From contig NZ_BMSE01000012.1 in the NCBI RefSeq assembly GCF_014648995.1, forward strand, positions 179,404-243,403: DNA of 64,000 nt, given 5' to 3'. The translations under genes were made by a program, and so were the position numbers. Shown here one piece after another: positions 48,849 to 57,784 of the stretch; the first letter of the stretch is position 1, and each line of letters begins with the position of its first letter. Below the pieces are notes generated by a model. The model searched no databases. It worked only from the letters and a program-made list of their open reading frames with translations, and was not told where the DNA came from. This stretch comes from Streptomyces massasporeus (GTDB taxonomy: Bacteria > Actinomycetota > Actinomycetes > Streptomycetales > Streptomycetaceae).

Positions 48849-50201
48849 ATGCGACTTCGCATACGAGGCTCCGGTGCCCGCACCGGCAGACGCACCGCCG
48901 CCCTCGCCGGCCTCCTCGCCCTCACCCTCGCGGCGCCCCTGTCCGCGACGACGAGCGACGCCACCGCCGACAGCGCCCGCAAAGCGGCCGCCTCGACCGA
49001 CGACGTCCGGCAGTACGAGGTCCATCTGCACTCGACGGCCAAGGACCGCACGGCACTTCAGCGCACGGGCGTGACCGTCGACGAGGTCCACGGCCACGGT
49101 GTCGTGGTCTCCGGCCGCGCGGACCAGATCAAGAAGCTGCGCACGCTGGGCTACGAGGTCACCCGGCTCGGCGCGGTCCCCGACCGCTCCGCCGGCGAGG
49201 ACGACCTCCGGCTCTTCGACTTCCCCTCGGGCGACTCGAAGTACCACAACTACGCGGAGATGACGAGCGAGATCAACTCGATCGTCTCGGCCAACCCGTC
49301 CATCGCGAGCCAGCGCGTGATCGGCACGTCGTACCAGGGCCGGAACATCGTCGCCATCAAGATCAGCGACAACGTGGGCACCGACGAGTCCGAGCCGGAG
49401 GTGCTGTTCACGCACCACCAGCACGCCCGCGAGCACCTGACCGTCGAGATGGCGCTCTACCTGCTGCGCGAGCTGACGTCCGGCTACGGCTCCGACTCGC
49501 GCGTCACCGGCATGGTGAACAACCGTGAGATCTGGATCGTCCCGGACATCAACCCGGACGGCGGCGAGTACGACATCGCCACCGGCTCCTACCGCTCCTG
49601 GCGCAAGAACCGGCAGCCCAACTCCGGTTCGTCGTACGTCGGTACGGACCTGAACCGCAACTGGAACTACCGCTGGGGCTGCTGCGGCGGTTCCTCGGGC
49701 TCCACGTCGTCCGAGACGTACCGGGGCCCGGCGGCGGAGTCGGCGCCCGAGGTGAAGGTCGTCTCCGACTTCGTGCGCAGCCGGGTCGTCGGCGGCACGC
49801 AGCAGATCAAGGCGGGGGTCGACTTCCACACCTACAGCGAGCTGGTGCTGTGGCCGTTCGGCTACACGTACTCCGACACGGCGACCGGGATGACCGCGGA
49901 CGACAACGCGGCGTTCAAGGCGGTCGGGCGGAAGATGGCCGCGAGCAACGGGTACACGGCGGAGCAGTCCAGCGACCTGTACATCACCGACGGGTCGATC
50001 GACGACTACCTCTGGGGCACGCACAAGATCTTCGCGTACACCTTCGAGATGTATCCGCGGTCCGGGGGCGGGGGGTTCTACCCGCCCGACGAGGTGATCG
50101 AGCGGGAGACCTCCCGTAACCGCGATGCGGTGCTGCAACTGCTGGAGAACGCGGACTGTATGTACCGGTCGATCGGCAAGGAGAGCCAGTACTGCGGTTA
50201 G
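48849..50201 (+). CDS. Secreted M14 zinc carboxypeptidase
   Basis: 450-residue exported metallocarboxypeptidase. Signal peptide about 1-35; propeptide to about 120; catalytic domain 125-445. Zinc ligands are His and Glu in HHQHAREHLT and the later His in DFHTYSELVLWPFG. Substrate-binding VGTDLNRNWNYRWG and catalytic Glu in YTFEMYP are intact. A Cys pair (WGCCGG) and a C-terminal pair (ADCMY, SQYCG) are likely disulphides. ATG 48849 follows AAGGAGA. It digests extracellular peptides. Divergent from the AAA-LuxR gene. Confidence 0.94.
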   Translation: MRLRIRGSGARTGRRTAALAGLLALTLAAPLSATTSDATADSARKAAASTDDVRQYEVHLHSTAKDRTALQRTGVTVDEVHGHGVVVSGRADQIKKLRTLGYEVTRLGAVPDRSAGEDDLRLFDFPSGDSKYHNYAEMTSEINSIVSANPSIASQRVIGTSYQGRNIVAIKISDNVGTDESEPEVLFTHHQHAREHLTVEMALYLLRELTSGYGSDSRVTGMVNNREIWIVPDINPDGGEYDIATGSYRSWRKNRQPNSGSSYVGTDLNRNWNYRWGCCGGSSGSTSSETYRGPAAESAPEVKVVSDFVRSRVVGGTQQIKAGVDFHTYSELVLWPFGYTYSDTATGMTADDNAAFKAVGRKMAASNGYTAEQSSDLYITDGSIDDYLWGTHKIFAYTFEMYPRSGGGGFYPPDEVIERETSRNRDAVLQLLENADCMYRSIGKESQYCG

Positions 50202-50752
50202 TCCGCGTCCGCCTCTGCCCCGGTCGCGGTCTCTTCCTTCGTCTCTGTCTCGAAGTAGGCGTCCAAGACCGCGTCCAGCTGCTCGTCCCACTCCTTGAAG
50301 TGGCTCCTGGCCGGCGCCTCGATCTCGATCGGGTACCAGCGCCGGTCGGGGGTGTGGACGGTGACGGTGTACCGCTTGCCGAAGCGGGCCGTCTCCGTCT
50401 CCACCGCGCCGATCTCGTCCCAGCGGAACTCGCAGTCCTGGTCGTCCAGGGACAGGCGTACGCCTCTGTGGTCGGCGACCATCCTGGCGCGGCGGTCGGA
50501 CGCCTCGAAGACGGGGCCGTCGCTCTCGGTGTCCTCCTCCTGCTCGGAGGGGGGCACCTTCGCCGCCTCCGCCGCCTCTTCCGGCTCGGCGGCGGCCGCG
50601 TCGGCCTCCTCGGCGTCCGCGACCTCAGGCTCCTTCTCCGGCCCGTCCTCCTCCGTCCGTCCGGACGCGGGTGACGTGAGCCCGGGGATGAAGGCCGGGT
50701 CGAATCCGGCGCCTTCCAGGGGCTGGCTGCTCGAACCTATGCGCTGCTCCAC
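50198..50752 (-). CDS. Acidic hypothetical protein with PH-like C-terminal domain
   Basis: 184-residue cytosolic protein. The first 80 residues are Glu/Ala/Pro-rich and acidic, probably disordered. The C-terminal domain (RMVADHRGVRLSLDDQDCEF, WDEIGAVETETARFG, HTPDRRWYPIEIEAPA, FKEWDEQLDAVLDAY) resembles that of the protein at 42396. Its stop overlaps the carboxypeptidase stop by 4 bases in convergent orientation. Function is unknown. Confidence 0.75.
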   Translation of the reverse strand: MEQRIGSSSQPLEGAGFDPAFIPGLTSPASGRTEEDGPEKEPEVADAEEADAAAAEPEEAAEAAKVPPSEQEEDTESDGPVFEASDRRARMVADHRGVRLSLDDQDCEFRWDEIGAVETETARFGKRYTVTVHTPDRRWYPIEIEAPARSHFKEWDEQLDAVLDAYFETETKEETATGAEADAD

Positions 50753-50817
50753 AGGGGAGCAGTATGGTCGAGAAACCTGTGCGGCACACAGTCGACCCCG
50801 ACTTCGTTATCAGACGC

Positions 50818-52296
50818 CTACACGAACAGGCTCAATACCGCCGCCACCGCGAACCCCGCCACGGACAGCACGCTCTCCAGCACCGTCCAGGTCTTGAGGG
50901 TGTCCCGCTCGCTGATGCCGAAGTACTTGGCGACCATCCAGAAGCCGCCGTCGTTGACGTGCGAGGCGAAGATGGAGCCGGCCGAGATGGCCATGATGAC
51001 CAGGGCGACGAAGGCCTGGGAGTGGTCGCCCTCGGACAGGAGCGGGGCCACGATGCCCGCCGTCGTCACGATCGCCACCGTCGCCGAGCCCTGCGCCACG
51101 CGCAGGACCACGGAGATCAGGTAGGAGAGGACGAGCACCGGCAGGCCGACGTCGTTGAAGGTGTCCGAGAGGGCCTGGGCGACGCCGCTGGCCTTGAGGA
51201 CGGCACCGAAGATGCCGCCCGCGCCGACCACCAGCAGGATGTTGCCGACCGGCTTGAGGGACGCGGTGGACACCGTCTCCAGGGACTTGCGGGACCAGCC
51301 GCGGCGGATGCCGAGCAGGTAGTACGCGAGGAACAGGGCGATCGTCAGCGCCACGAAGGGGCTGCCGAAGAACTCGATCACCGAGCGGAGGGTGGAGGGG
51401 TCCAGGGCGATCGAGGAGAAGGTCGCGGCGAGGATGAGGACCAGGGGGGTGCCGATGATGCCGAGGACCGTGCCGAGGGAGACCGGCTGCTCGCTGGGTG
51501 CGACCCCGGCGGCCCGCTGCTCGTCGACGACGGCCTGCTTGGCCTCCTCGGCCGCCTCGACCATGTCCTGCGGCACGGGGACGAAGATGCGGCGGCCGAC
51601 CCACGCCGCGTAGCCCCAGGCGGCGACCACGGCGGGCAGACCGCAGACGATGCCCATGAGGATGACCCAGCCGAGGTCGACGTTCAGCAGACCGGCGGCG
51701 GCCACCGGGCCGGGGTGGGGCGGCAGGAACGCGTGCGTCACGGACAGGCCCGCGAGCAGCGGCAGGCAGTAGAGCAGGATCGACTTGCCGGAGCGTTTGG
51801 CGGCGGCGTACACGATCGGGGCCAGGACGAAGATGCCGACGTCGAAGAAGACCGGGATGCCGAAGATCAGGCCCGTGAGGCCCATGGCGAGCGGGGCGCG
51901 CTTCTCTCCGAACAGACCGAGCAGGCGCCTCGCCAATACCTCGGCGCCGCCGCTGACTTCGAGGATCGCGCCGAGCATGGTGCCCAGGCCGATGATGATC
52001 GCGACATGGCCGAGGATGCCGCCCATGCCGGACTCGATGGTGGAGACGGCGTCCGACTTCTGGACCGTGCCGAAGAGTTCGGTGACCGAGAGACCGGCGG
52101 CGAGGCCGACGGCTATGGAGACCGCGAGCAGGGCGACGAACGGCTGGAGTCTCATCCTGATGATGAGGAACAGCAGCAGCACGATGCCGAGCGCGGCGGT
52201 GAGCAGGAGTCCGGCCGTGCCGTCGACGAGGAGGAGCAGTCCTCCCGTGTGGGGTGGGGTCTCGGCAGGGGCGGACGCGGCGAGCGGATGGGACAT
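50818..52296 (-). CDS. GntP-family gluconate (sugar acid):H+ symporter
   Basis: 492-residue permease with about 12 helices. GntP signatures include HAFLPPHPGPVAAAG and LVVGAGGIFGAVLKASGVAQ, and the C-terminal SHVNDGGFWMVAKYFG. It imports gluconate or related hydroxy acids or, in this context, possibly 2-keto-3-deoxygluconate or a D-amino-acid derivative. ATG 52296 has AGAGGAC. It is the last gene of the RidA-IclR-kinase run; a 114-base gap separates it from ridA. Confidence 0.92.
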   Translation of the reverse strand: MSHPLAASAPAETPPHTGGLLLLVDGTAGLLLTAALGIVLLLFLIIRMRLQPFVALLAVSIAVGLAAGLSVTELFGTVQKSDAVSTIESGMGGILGHVAIIIGLGTMLGAILEVSGGAEVLARRLLGLFGEKRAPLAMGLTGLIFGIPVFFDVGIFVLAPIVYAAAKRSGKSILLYCLPLLAGLSVTHAFLPPHPGPVAAAGLLNVDLGWVILMGIVCGLPAVVAAWGYAAWVGRRIFVPVPQDMVEAAEEAKQAVVDEQRAAGVAPSEQPVSLGTVLGIIGTPLVLILAATFSSIALDPSTLRSVIEFFGSPFVALTIALFLAYYLLGIRRGWSRKSLETVSTASLKPVGNILLVVGAGGIFGAVLKASGVAQALSDTFNDVGLPVLVLSYLISVVLRVAQGSATVAIVTTAGIVAPLLSEGDHSQAFVALVIMAISAGSIFASHVNDGGFWMVAKYFGISERDTLKTWTVLESVLSVAGFAVAAVLSLFV

Positions 52297-52410
52297 TCGG
52301 GGGGTCCTCTACGTAAAGGCATGCAGTTTCGGGGTAGGGGGGAGCGCGGCGCGGCGCATCGTGGCGCCGCGCCTCGGTAAGGCAGGGGTGGGAGTGGGGG
52401 TGTGGGTGGG

Positions 52411-52821
52411 TCAGCCGAGGACGGCCAACGCGTCGATCTCGATGAGGAGACCCGCGGGCAGTCCGACGTAGACGGTCGTGCGCGCGGCGGGCGGCTGGGT
52501 CAGGCCCTGCTCCTCGAAGTACGCGTCGTAGATCGCGTTGAACTCGGGGAAATGGGCGACGTCGGTGAGGTAGACGCGGATCATCATCACGTCGTCCCAG
52601 GAGGCGCCGCCCTCCTCCAGGATGGCCTTGACGTTGGCCAGGGTCTGGAGGGTCTGCTCGCGCAGGGTCGGCCCGGCGGGCGTGGGCGCCTTGCCCTCCT
52701 CGGCGGGCAGGAAGCCGACCTGGCCGGCGACCTGGAGGATGTTGCCCTTCTTCACACCGTGCGAGAACTTCGCCGGCGGGGTGGTGTGGGTCTTGGGGGT
52801 GAGTGCGATCTTGTCCGTCAT
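52411..52821 (-). CDS. RidA family enamine/imine deaminase
   Basis: 136-residue RidA (YjgF) protein that hydrolyses reactive enamine/imine intermediates such as 2-aminoacrylate. The family core is present: LQVAGQVGFLPAEEG, TLANVKAILEEGGASWDDVM, IRVYLTDVAHFPEFNAIYD and PPARTTVYVGLP with the catalytic Arg. It overlaps the IclR stop (ATGA). The operon's D-amino-acid deaminase partner makes exactly such intermediates, so a detoxifying role fits. Confidence 0.92.
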   Translation of the reverse strand: MTDKIALTPKTHTTPPAKFSHGVKKGNILQVAGQVGFLPAEEGKAPTPAGPTLREQTLQTLANVKAILEEGGASWDDVMMIRVYLTDVAHFPEFNAIYDAYFEEQGLTQPPAARTTVYVGLPAGLLIEIDALAVLG

Positions 52822-53579
52822 ACGGTGCCCTTCACTGGTGTTCTGCCGGAGTACTCCCCGCTGATGGCGTCCGCCGTACGGCGCACCAGCGGCAGGAGGG
52901 TGAGGAGTTCGTCGGCGGTGACGACGACGTTCGGCGCGGAGACCGACATCGCGGCGACGACCCGGCCGTCGGCGCCGCGGATGGGCGCCGCGACGCAGTT
53001 GATGGACTCCTCATGGCCGCCGAGGTCGGTGGCCCAGCCCTGTTCGCGCACCTTCTCCAGCTCCCGCAGGAAAGCGCCGGCGTTGGGTGTCGAACGGGAC
53101 GTGTAGGTGGGGTAGTCGAGCTTCTCCGCGATCCCGCGCCGCTCGTGCTCGGGCAGGTCGGCGAGCAGCAGCTTCGCGACCGCGGCGACGGTGATGGCGA
53201 CGGGCTTGCCGATGCGGGAGTACATCCGCACCGGGTAGCGGCTCTCGACCTTGTCGATGTAGAGGACCTCGTTCTCCTCGTACACGGCGAGGTGCACGGT
53301 GTGGCCGCAGCTCTCGTTGAGGCGGACCAGGTGGGGATGGGCGATCTCGCGGACGTCGAGGTTCTCCATCGCCTCCTGGGCGAGGGCGAAGAGGCGGGCG
53401 CCGAGGCGGTAGCGCTGGTCGGACTGGCGGTAGACCAGCCCGTGCTCGTGCAGGGTGCGCAGCAGCCGCAGGGCCGTGGACTTGTGCACACCGAGGCGGT
53501 CGGCGACCTGCCCCAGGTCGGCGGGGCCCTCGGCGAGCAGCGGCAGGATGCTCAGCGCACGGTCGACGGTCTGGCTCAT
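52818..53579 (-). CDS. IclR-family transcription regulator
   Basis: 253-residue regulator: N-terminal winged HTH (VDRALSILPLLAEGPADLGQ, ADRLGVHKSTALRLLRTLHE) and C-terminal ligand-binding domain (VRMYSRIGKPVAITVAAVAK, HEESINCVAAPIRGADGRVV). It probably senses a D-amino acid or keto acid and controls both divergent operons through the palindrome at 54798-54814. It is coupled to the kinase gene upstream (ATGA) and ridA downstream (ATGA). Confidence 0.93.
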   Translation of the reverse strand: MSQTVDRALSILPLLAEGPADLGQVADRLGVHKSTALRLLRTLHEHGLVYRQSDQRYRLGARLFALAQEAMENLDVREIAHPHLVRLNESCGHTVHLAVYEENEVLYIDKVESRYPVRMYSRIGKPVAITVAAVAKLLLADLPEHERRGIAEKLDYPTYTSRSTPNAGAFLRELEKVREQGWATDLGGHEESINCVAAPIRGADGRVVAAMSVSAPNVVVTADELLTLLPLVRRTADAISGEYSGRTPVKGTV

Positions 53580-54646
53580 GGCGTTCGTACCTCCTCGGCG
53601 GCCCGCTGTGTCTCCTCGGTCCAGCCCGGGCCGAGTCGCAGTCTCCCCCATGCCGCGTCGTCCAGGGCGGCGAGCCGGTCGGCGTGCTCCCGCGCGGGCG
53701 GTGTGGCGAGGTCGCCGGGCACGGTGAGCGCGGCGGCGGCCATCAGATGCCCGTGCCGCAGCCGGTCCCGCACGGGCAGTGCGCGCAGGGTCGCGGAGAG
53801 GAACCCGGCGGCGAAGGCGTCGCCCGCGCCGACGGCGGCGACGACGTCCACGCGCGGGGCGCGCACGAGGGTGGCCGTGCCGTCCGCGTCCTCCGCGTCG
53901 CCGGGGTCCTTGTCGAGGGCGACGGCGCCGCCCGGGCCCATCTTGACGACCACGAGAGCGGGTTCGGGCAGCGCGTCCCGGACGGCGGACGCGCCGTGCA
54001 GTCCCCAGGCGTCGAGGGCCTCGTCGGAGCCGACGAAGACGAGGTCGGCGCGGCGGGCGAGGTCCAGCAGGACCCGGGGCCCGTCGGGGTCGGACCACAG
54101 GCCCGGCCGGTAGTTGATGTCGAAGGAGACGAGCGGCCGCCGCGGGCCCGGCTCGGTCAGTTGCCACAGCAGGTCCAGGCAGCTGCCGGAGAGCGCCGCG
54201 GTGATCCCCGACAGGTGCAGCACCCGCGCGGCCCGGGCGGCCGTCAGGTCCACGGTGCCGGCGGACATCGCCGAGGCGGCCGATCCGGCCCGGTAGTAGG
54301 CCACCTCGTGGGCGTCGGTGGCCCGGTCCCCCGCCGTGCGGAAGTAGATGCCGGTCGGCCGCGCCGGGTCGCGCCGCACGGACGCGACGTCGACGCCGTA
54401 GGAGCCGATCTCCTCGACGAGGTGGTCGCCGAAGCCGTCGGCGCCGACCGCGCTGACCCACCGCGCGGAGTGCCCCGCCGCCGCCAGCACGCACGCCACG
54501 TTCGACTCCGCGCCGCCGATGCCCCGCTCGAACGACGGCACGTCGGCGAGGCGGCCGGGCCGGGACGGCAGGAACGTGACCATGGACTCGCCTAGCGCGA
54601 CGACGTCCACGACGTCGGGGGCGTTGCAGGGTCCGGTGGGGGTCAC
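53576..54646 (-). CDS. PfkB-family sugar kinase, 2-keto-3-deoxygluconate kinase-like
   Basis: 356-residue ribokinase-fold enzyme. N-terminal VVALGESMVTFLPSRPGRL and FERGIGGAESNVACVLAAAG match KDG kinases; FDINYRPGLWSD is also typical. The C-terminal signature VVAAVGAGDAFAAGFLSA holds the catalytic Asp. It would phosphorylate 2-keto-3-deoxygluconate or a similar keto sugar acid. The start is GTG 54646 with GAGGAGC about 10 bases before. It is first of the minus-strand operon. Confidence 0.88.
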   Translation of the reverse strand: MTPTGPCNAPDVVDVVALGESMVTFLPSRPGRLADVPSFERGIGGAESNVACVLAAAGHSARWVSAVGADGFGDHLVEEIGSYGVDVASVRRDPARPTGIYFRTAGDRATDAHEVAYYRAGSAASAMSAGTVDLTAARAARVLHLSGITAALSGSCLDLLWQLTEPGPRRPLVSFDINYRPGLWSDPDGPRVLLDLARRADLVFVGSDEALDAWGLHGASAVRDALPEPALVVVKMGPGGAVALDKDPGDAEDADGTATLVRAPRVDVVAAVGAGDAFAAGFLSATLRALPVRDRLRHGHLMAAAALTVPGDLATPPAREHADRLAALDDAAWGRLRLGPGWTEETQRAAEEVRTP

Positions 54647-54835
54647 GATGCTCGTAGCTCCTCGTCGAGGCGTCGGGTGTCGGGATGGCGGGGTGTCGGG
54701 ATGGCGGGGTGTCGGGGTGGCGGTGCGGCCGGTGGCGGTTTCATTGACCGGGGGTGGCCGAGATGTTAGACAGCGTTCAGCGACATACGCAATGAAGGTT
54801 GCAGAGATTGCAACACCGCAGATCAGGGAGGCTCC
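54647..54835. promoter_or_regulatory. Divergent catabolic promoter with IclR-type palindrome
   Basis: The palindrome GTTGCA-N5-TGCAAC lies at 54798-54814, 22 bases before the deaminase start, with further half-sites (CGCAAT at 54789). Sequence 54755-54800 is AT-rich for the region. A degenerate short-period repeat GTCGGG(A)TGGCGGG occurs at 54672-54720. Confidence 0.7.
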
Positions 54836-56116
54836 ATGACGGCCGACACCGCCCAGTCCCTCGCCCGGCTCGCCGCCGAGCGCGTCGATCACCGCTTCAA
54901 GGGCCTCCCGCCGGACGCCGACGGGCTGACCGTCGCCGAGCTGGCCGGCCAGCGCCGCAACCTCTTCACCGGCGGCTTCGCCACGCCCGTGCTCGCGCTG
55001 TCCGCCGAGCGCCTGGAGCACAACCTGAAGCTCATGGAGACCTACGCGGCCCGGCACGGCCTGGCCTTCGCGCCGCACGGCAAGACCTCCATGGCGCCGC
55101 AGCTGTTCCAGCGGCAGATCGAGCACGGGGCGTGGGGCATCACGCTGGCCGTCCCGCACCAGGTGCGGGTGGCGCGGGCGTTCGGGACCCGGCGCGTGTT
55201 CCTGGCGAACGAGCTGGTCGACGCGGCGGCCCTGCGCTGGATCGCGGCCGAGCTGGACGCCGACCCGGACTTCGAACTGATCTGTTACGTCGACTCCGTG
55301 CGCGGCGTCGAGCTGATGGATGCCGCGCTGCGGGACGCCGACGCCACCCGCCCGGTGGACGTCGTCGTCGAGCTCGCCGCCGGTGAGGGCGCCCGCACCG
55401 GCGTCCGTACCGAGACCGAGTGCGCGGCGGTCGCGGACGCGGTGGCGGGCACGCGGACGCTGCGGCTGGTCGGCGTCGCGGGCTACGAGGGCGAGGTGCC
55501 GAAGGCCGACACCGAGCGGGTGACGGCGTGGCTGCGCCGGCTGGTGGCGCTCGCCGCCGACTTCGACAAGGCCGGGCGGTTCGCCGGGCTGGACGAGATC
55601 GTGGTCAGCGCGGGCGGCAGCGCCTGGTTCGACGCGGTCGCCGAGGTCTTCGCGGAGATCCCCGAACTGTCCCTGCCCGTACTGAAGTTGCTGCGCTCGG
55701 GCGCGTATGTCTCGCACGACGACGGCCACTACCGCAAGCTGACCCCGTTCAACCGGGTCCCCGAGGAGGGCGCCCTGGAGCCGGCGTTCCGCCTGTGGAC
55801 GCAGGTGGTGTCGAGGCCTTCGGCCGAGCAGGCCTTCGTCAACGCGGGCAAGCGGGACGCGGCCTACGACCTCGACCTGCCCTTCGCCCAGGTGATCCGC
55901 CGGGACGGCGCCGAGCGCCCGGCCACGGGCGTGTCGGTGACGGCCCTGTCCGACCAGCACGCCTGGCTCGCCACCACGCCGGAGGCGGATCTGGAGGTCG
56001 GCGACTGGGTCGGGCTCGGGCTGTCCCACCCGTGCACCTCGTTCGACAAGTGGCAGCTGATCCCCGTCGCGGAGGCGGACGGCACGGTCGTCGACTACGT
56101 CCGCACGTTCTTCTAG
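54836..56116 (+). CDS. D-amino-acid deaminase / D-serine dehydratase-like PLP enzyme
   Basis: 426-residue fold-type III PLP enzyme. The alanine-racemase-type barrel has the PLP lysine in FAPHGKTSMAPQLF, and the glycine-rich VVSAGGSAWFD holds phosphate. The C-terminal beta domain has His and Cys (SDQHAWLAT, GLGLSHPCTSFDKW) as in the zinc site of eukaryotic D-serine dehydratases. It deaminates D-amino acids (such as D-Ser) to keto acids. ATG 54836 follows GGGAGG; the D-aminoacylase gene follows 13 bases later. Confidence 0.9.
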   Translation: MTADTAQSLARLAAERVDHRFKGLPPDADGLTVAELAGQRRNLFTGGFATPVLALSAERLEHNLKLMETYAARHGLAFAPHGKTSMAPQLFQRQIEHGAWGITLAVPHQVRVARAFGTRRVFLANELVDAAALRWIAAELDADPDFELICYVDSVRGVELMDAALRDADATRPVDVVVELAAGEGARTGVRTETECAAVADAVAGTRTLRLVGVAGYEGEVPKADTERVTAWLRRLVALAADFDKAGRFAGLDEIVVSAGGSAWFDAVAEVFAEIPELSLPVLKLLRSGAYVSHDDGHYRKLTPFNRVPEEGALEPAFRLWTQVVSRPSAEQAFVNAGKRDAAYDLDLPFAQVIRRDGAERPATGVSVTALSDQHAWLATTPEADLEVGDWVGLGLSHPCTSFDKWQLIPVAEADGTVVDYVRTFF

Positions 56117-56129
56117 GAGGCCGGGCGCG

Positions 56130-57743
56130 ATGGAAGAGCTGGTCATCCGGGACGCCGACGTCGTCGACGGCTCCGGCGCGGACGCCTACCGGGCCGATGT
56201 CGTGGTCGACGGCGGCCGGATCACATCGATCGTCAAGGAGGCCGCGGCGGCCGGCTGTCAGCGGCCGAAGGCGCGCCGGGAGCTGGACGCCGAGGGACTC
56301 GTGCTGTCCCCCGGCTTCGTCGACATGCACGCGCACAGCGACCTGGCGCTGCTGCGCGACCCCGACCACAGCGCCAAGGCGGCGCAGGGCGTCACGCTGG
56401 AGGTCATCGGCCAGGACGGGCTGTCGTACGCGCCGGTCGACGATCGCACGCTGGGCGAGGTGCGCCGGGCGATCGCCGGGTGGAACGGCCCGGGTGACGA
56501 CATCGATTTCGACTGGCGCACGGTCGGCGAGTACCTGGACCGGCTGGATGGCGGGATCGCCGTGAACGCGGCCTACCTGATCCCGCAGGGCACGGTCCGG
56601 GCGCTCGTCGTCGGCTGGGAGGACCGCGAGGCGACCCCGGACGAGCTGGACCGGATGCGCCGGCTGGTCGCCGAGGGCCTGGAGCAGGGCGCCGTCGGCA
56701 TGTCCTCGGGGCTGACGTACACGCCGGGCATGTACGCGCGGGGCGCCGAACTGACCGAGCTGTGCCGGGTGGTGGCGTCGTACGGCGGCTACTACTGCCC
56801 GCACCACCGCTCCTACGGCGCCGGGGCGCTCCAGGCCTACGAGGAGATGGTGGCGCTGACCCGGGAGGCGGGCTGCTCCCTGCATCTCGCCCACGCCACC
56901 ATGAACTTCGGCGTGAACAAGGGCCGCGCCCCGGAGCTGCTGGCCCTGCTGGACGAGGCGCTGGCGGCCGGATCCGACATCAGCCTCGACACCTACCCGT
57001 ACACCCCGGGCTGTACGACGCTGGCCGCCGTGCTGCCGAGCTGGGCGAGCGAGGGCGGCCCGGAGGAGACCCTCAGGCGGTTGGCCGACGAGGAGACGGC
57101 GGCACGCGTCCGTCACCACCTGGAGGTCACCGGCTCGGACGGCTGCCACGGCGTGCCCGTCGAGTGGGACACGATCGAGATCTCGGGCGTGGGCGATCCG
57201 GCCCTGGCCGATTTCGTCGGCCGGACGATCCAGGAGTCGGCGGACCGACGGCGCGAGGCGCCCTGGGTGACGGCACGCGGACTGCTGCTGGCCGACCGGC
57301 TGGCCCCGACGATCCTCCAGCACGTCGGGCACGAGGAGAACGTCCGGGCGATCATGCGCCACCGGTTGCACACCGGCGGCTCGGACGGCATCCTCCAGGG
57401 CGCCAAGCCGCACCCGCGCGCCTACGGCACCTTCCCGCACTACCTCGGGCACTACGTCCGGGAGTTGGGGGTGCTGTCGCTGGAGGAGTGCGTCGCGCAC
57501 CTCACCTCGCGCCCGGCCGCGCGGCTCCGGCTGCCCGACCGGGGTCTGGTGCGCGAGGGCTACAAGGCCGACCTGGTGCTCTTCGACCCGGCGACGGTCG
57601 CGGCGGGCTCCACCTTCGCGGAGCCGCGCACGCTCCCGACGGGGATTCCGCACGTCCTGGTCGACGGCCGGTTCGTGATCGAGGACGGCCGGCGCACGGA
57701 CGTGCTGGCGGGCCGGGCGGTCCGCAGGACTCCTCCCGCGTGA
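56130..57743 (+). CDS. N-acyl-D-amino-acid deacylase (D-aminoacylase)
   Basis: 537-residue amidohydrolase releasing D-amino acids from N-acyl derivatives. Metal ligands are seen in GFVDMHAHSDLALLRDP and HHRSYGAGALQAYEE; LQHVGHEENVRAIMRH and HTGGSDGILQGAKPHPRAYG carry further ligands and the catalytic Asp. C-terminal GYKADLVLFDP and PHVLVDGRFVIEDG complete the barrel scaffold. It feeds its product to the deaminase encoded just upstream. The SD AGGAGG is clear. Confidence 0.93.
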   Translation: MEELVIRDADVVDGSGADAYRADVVVDGGRITSIVKEAAAAGCQRPKARRELDAEGLVLSPGFVDMHAHSDLALLRDPDHSAKAAQGVTLEVIGQDGLSYAPVDDRTLGEVRRAIAGWNGPGDDIDFDWRTVGEYLDRLDGGIAVNAAYLIPQGTVRALVVGWEDREATPDELDRMRRLVAEGLEQGAVGMSSGLTYTPGMYARGAELTELCRVVASYGGYYCPHHRSYGAGALQAYEEMVALTREAGCSLHLAHATMNFGVNKGRAPELLALLDEALAAGSDISLDTYPYTPGCTTLAAVLPSWASEGGPEETLRRLADEETAARVRHHLEVTGSDGCHGVPVEWDTIEISGVGDPALADFVGRTIQESADRRREAPWVTARGLLLADRLAPTILQHVGHEENVRAIMRHRLHTGGSDGILQGAKPHPRAYGTFPHYLGHYVRELGVLSLEECVAHLTSRPAARLRLPDRGLVREGYKADLVLFDPATVAAGSTFAEPRTLPTGIPHVLVDGRFVIEDGRRTDVLAGRAVRRTPPA

Positions 57744-57754
57744 CCGCCCGGCCG

Positions 57755-57784
57755 GCACCCTGCCTTACGGCTTGGGCAGGGTGC
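57755..57784. terminator. Convergent terminator between D-aminoacylase and S1 protease
   Basis: GCACCCTGCC (57755-57764) pairs with GGCAGGGTGC (57775-57784). The stem includes the last codons of the protease gene. Confidence 0.7.

Noticed and set aside
53576..56146. 856-codon minus-strand frame extending the PfkB kinase upstream
   Set aside because: Codons above 54646 are antisense to the D-amino-acid deaminase; the kinase family begins at VVALGESMV.
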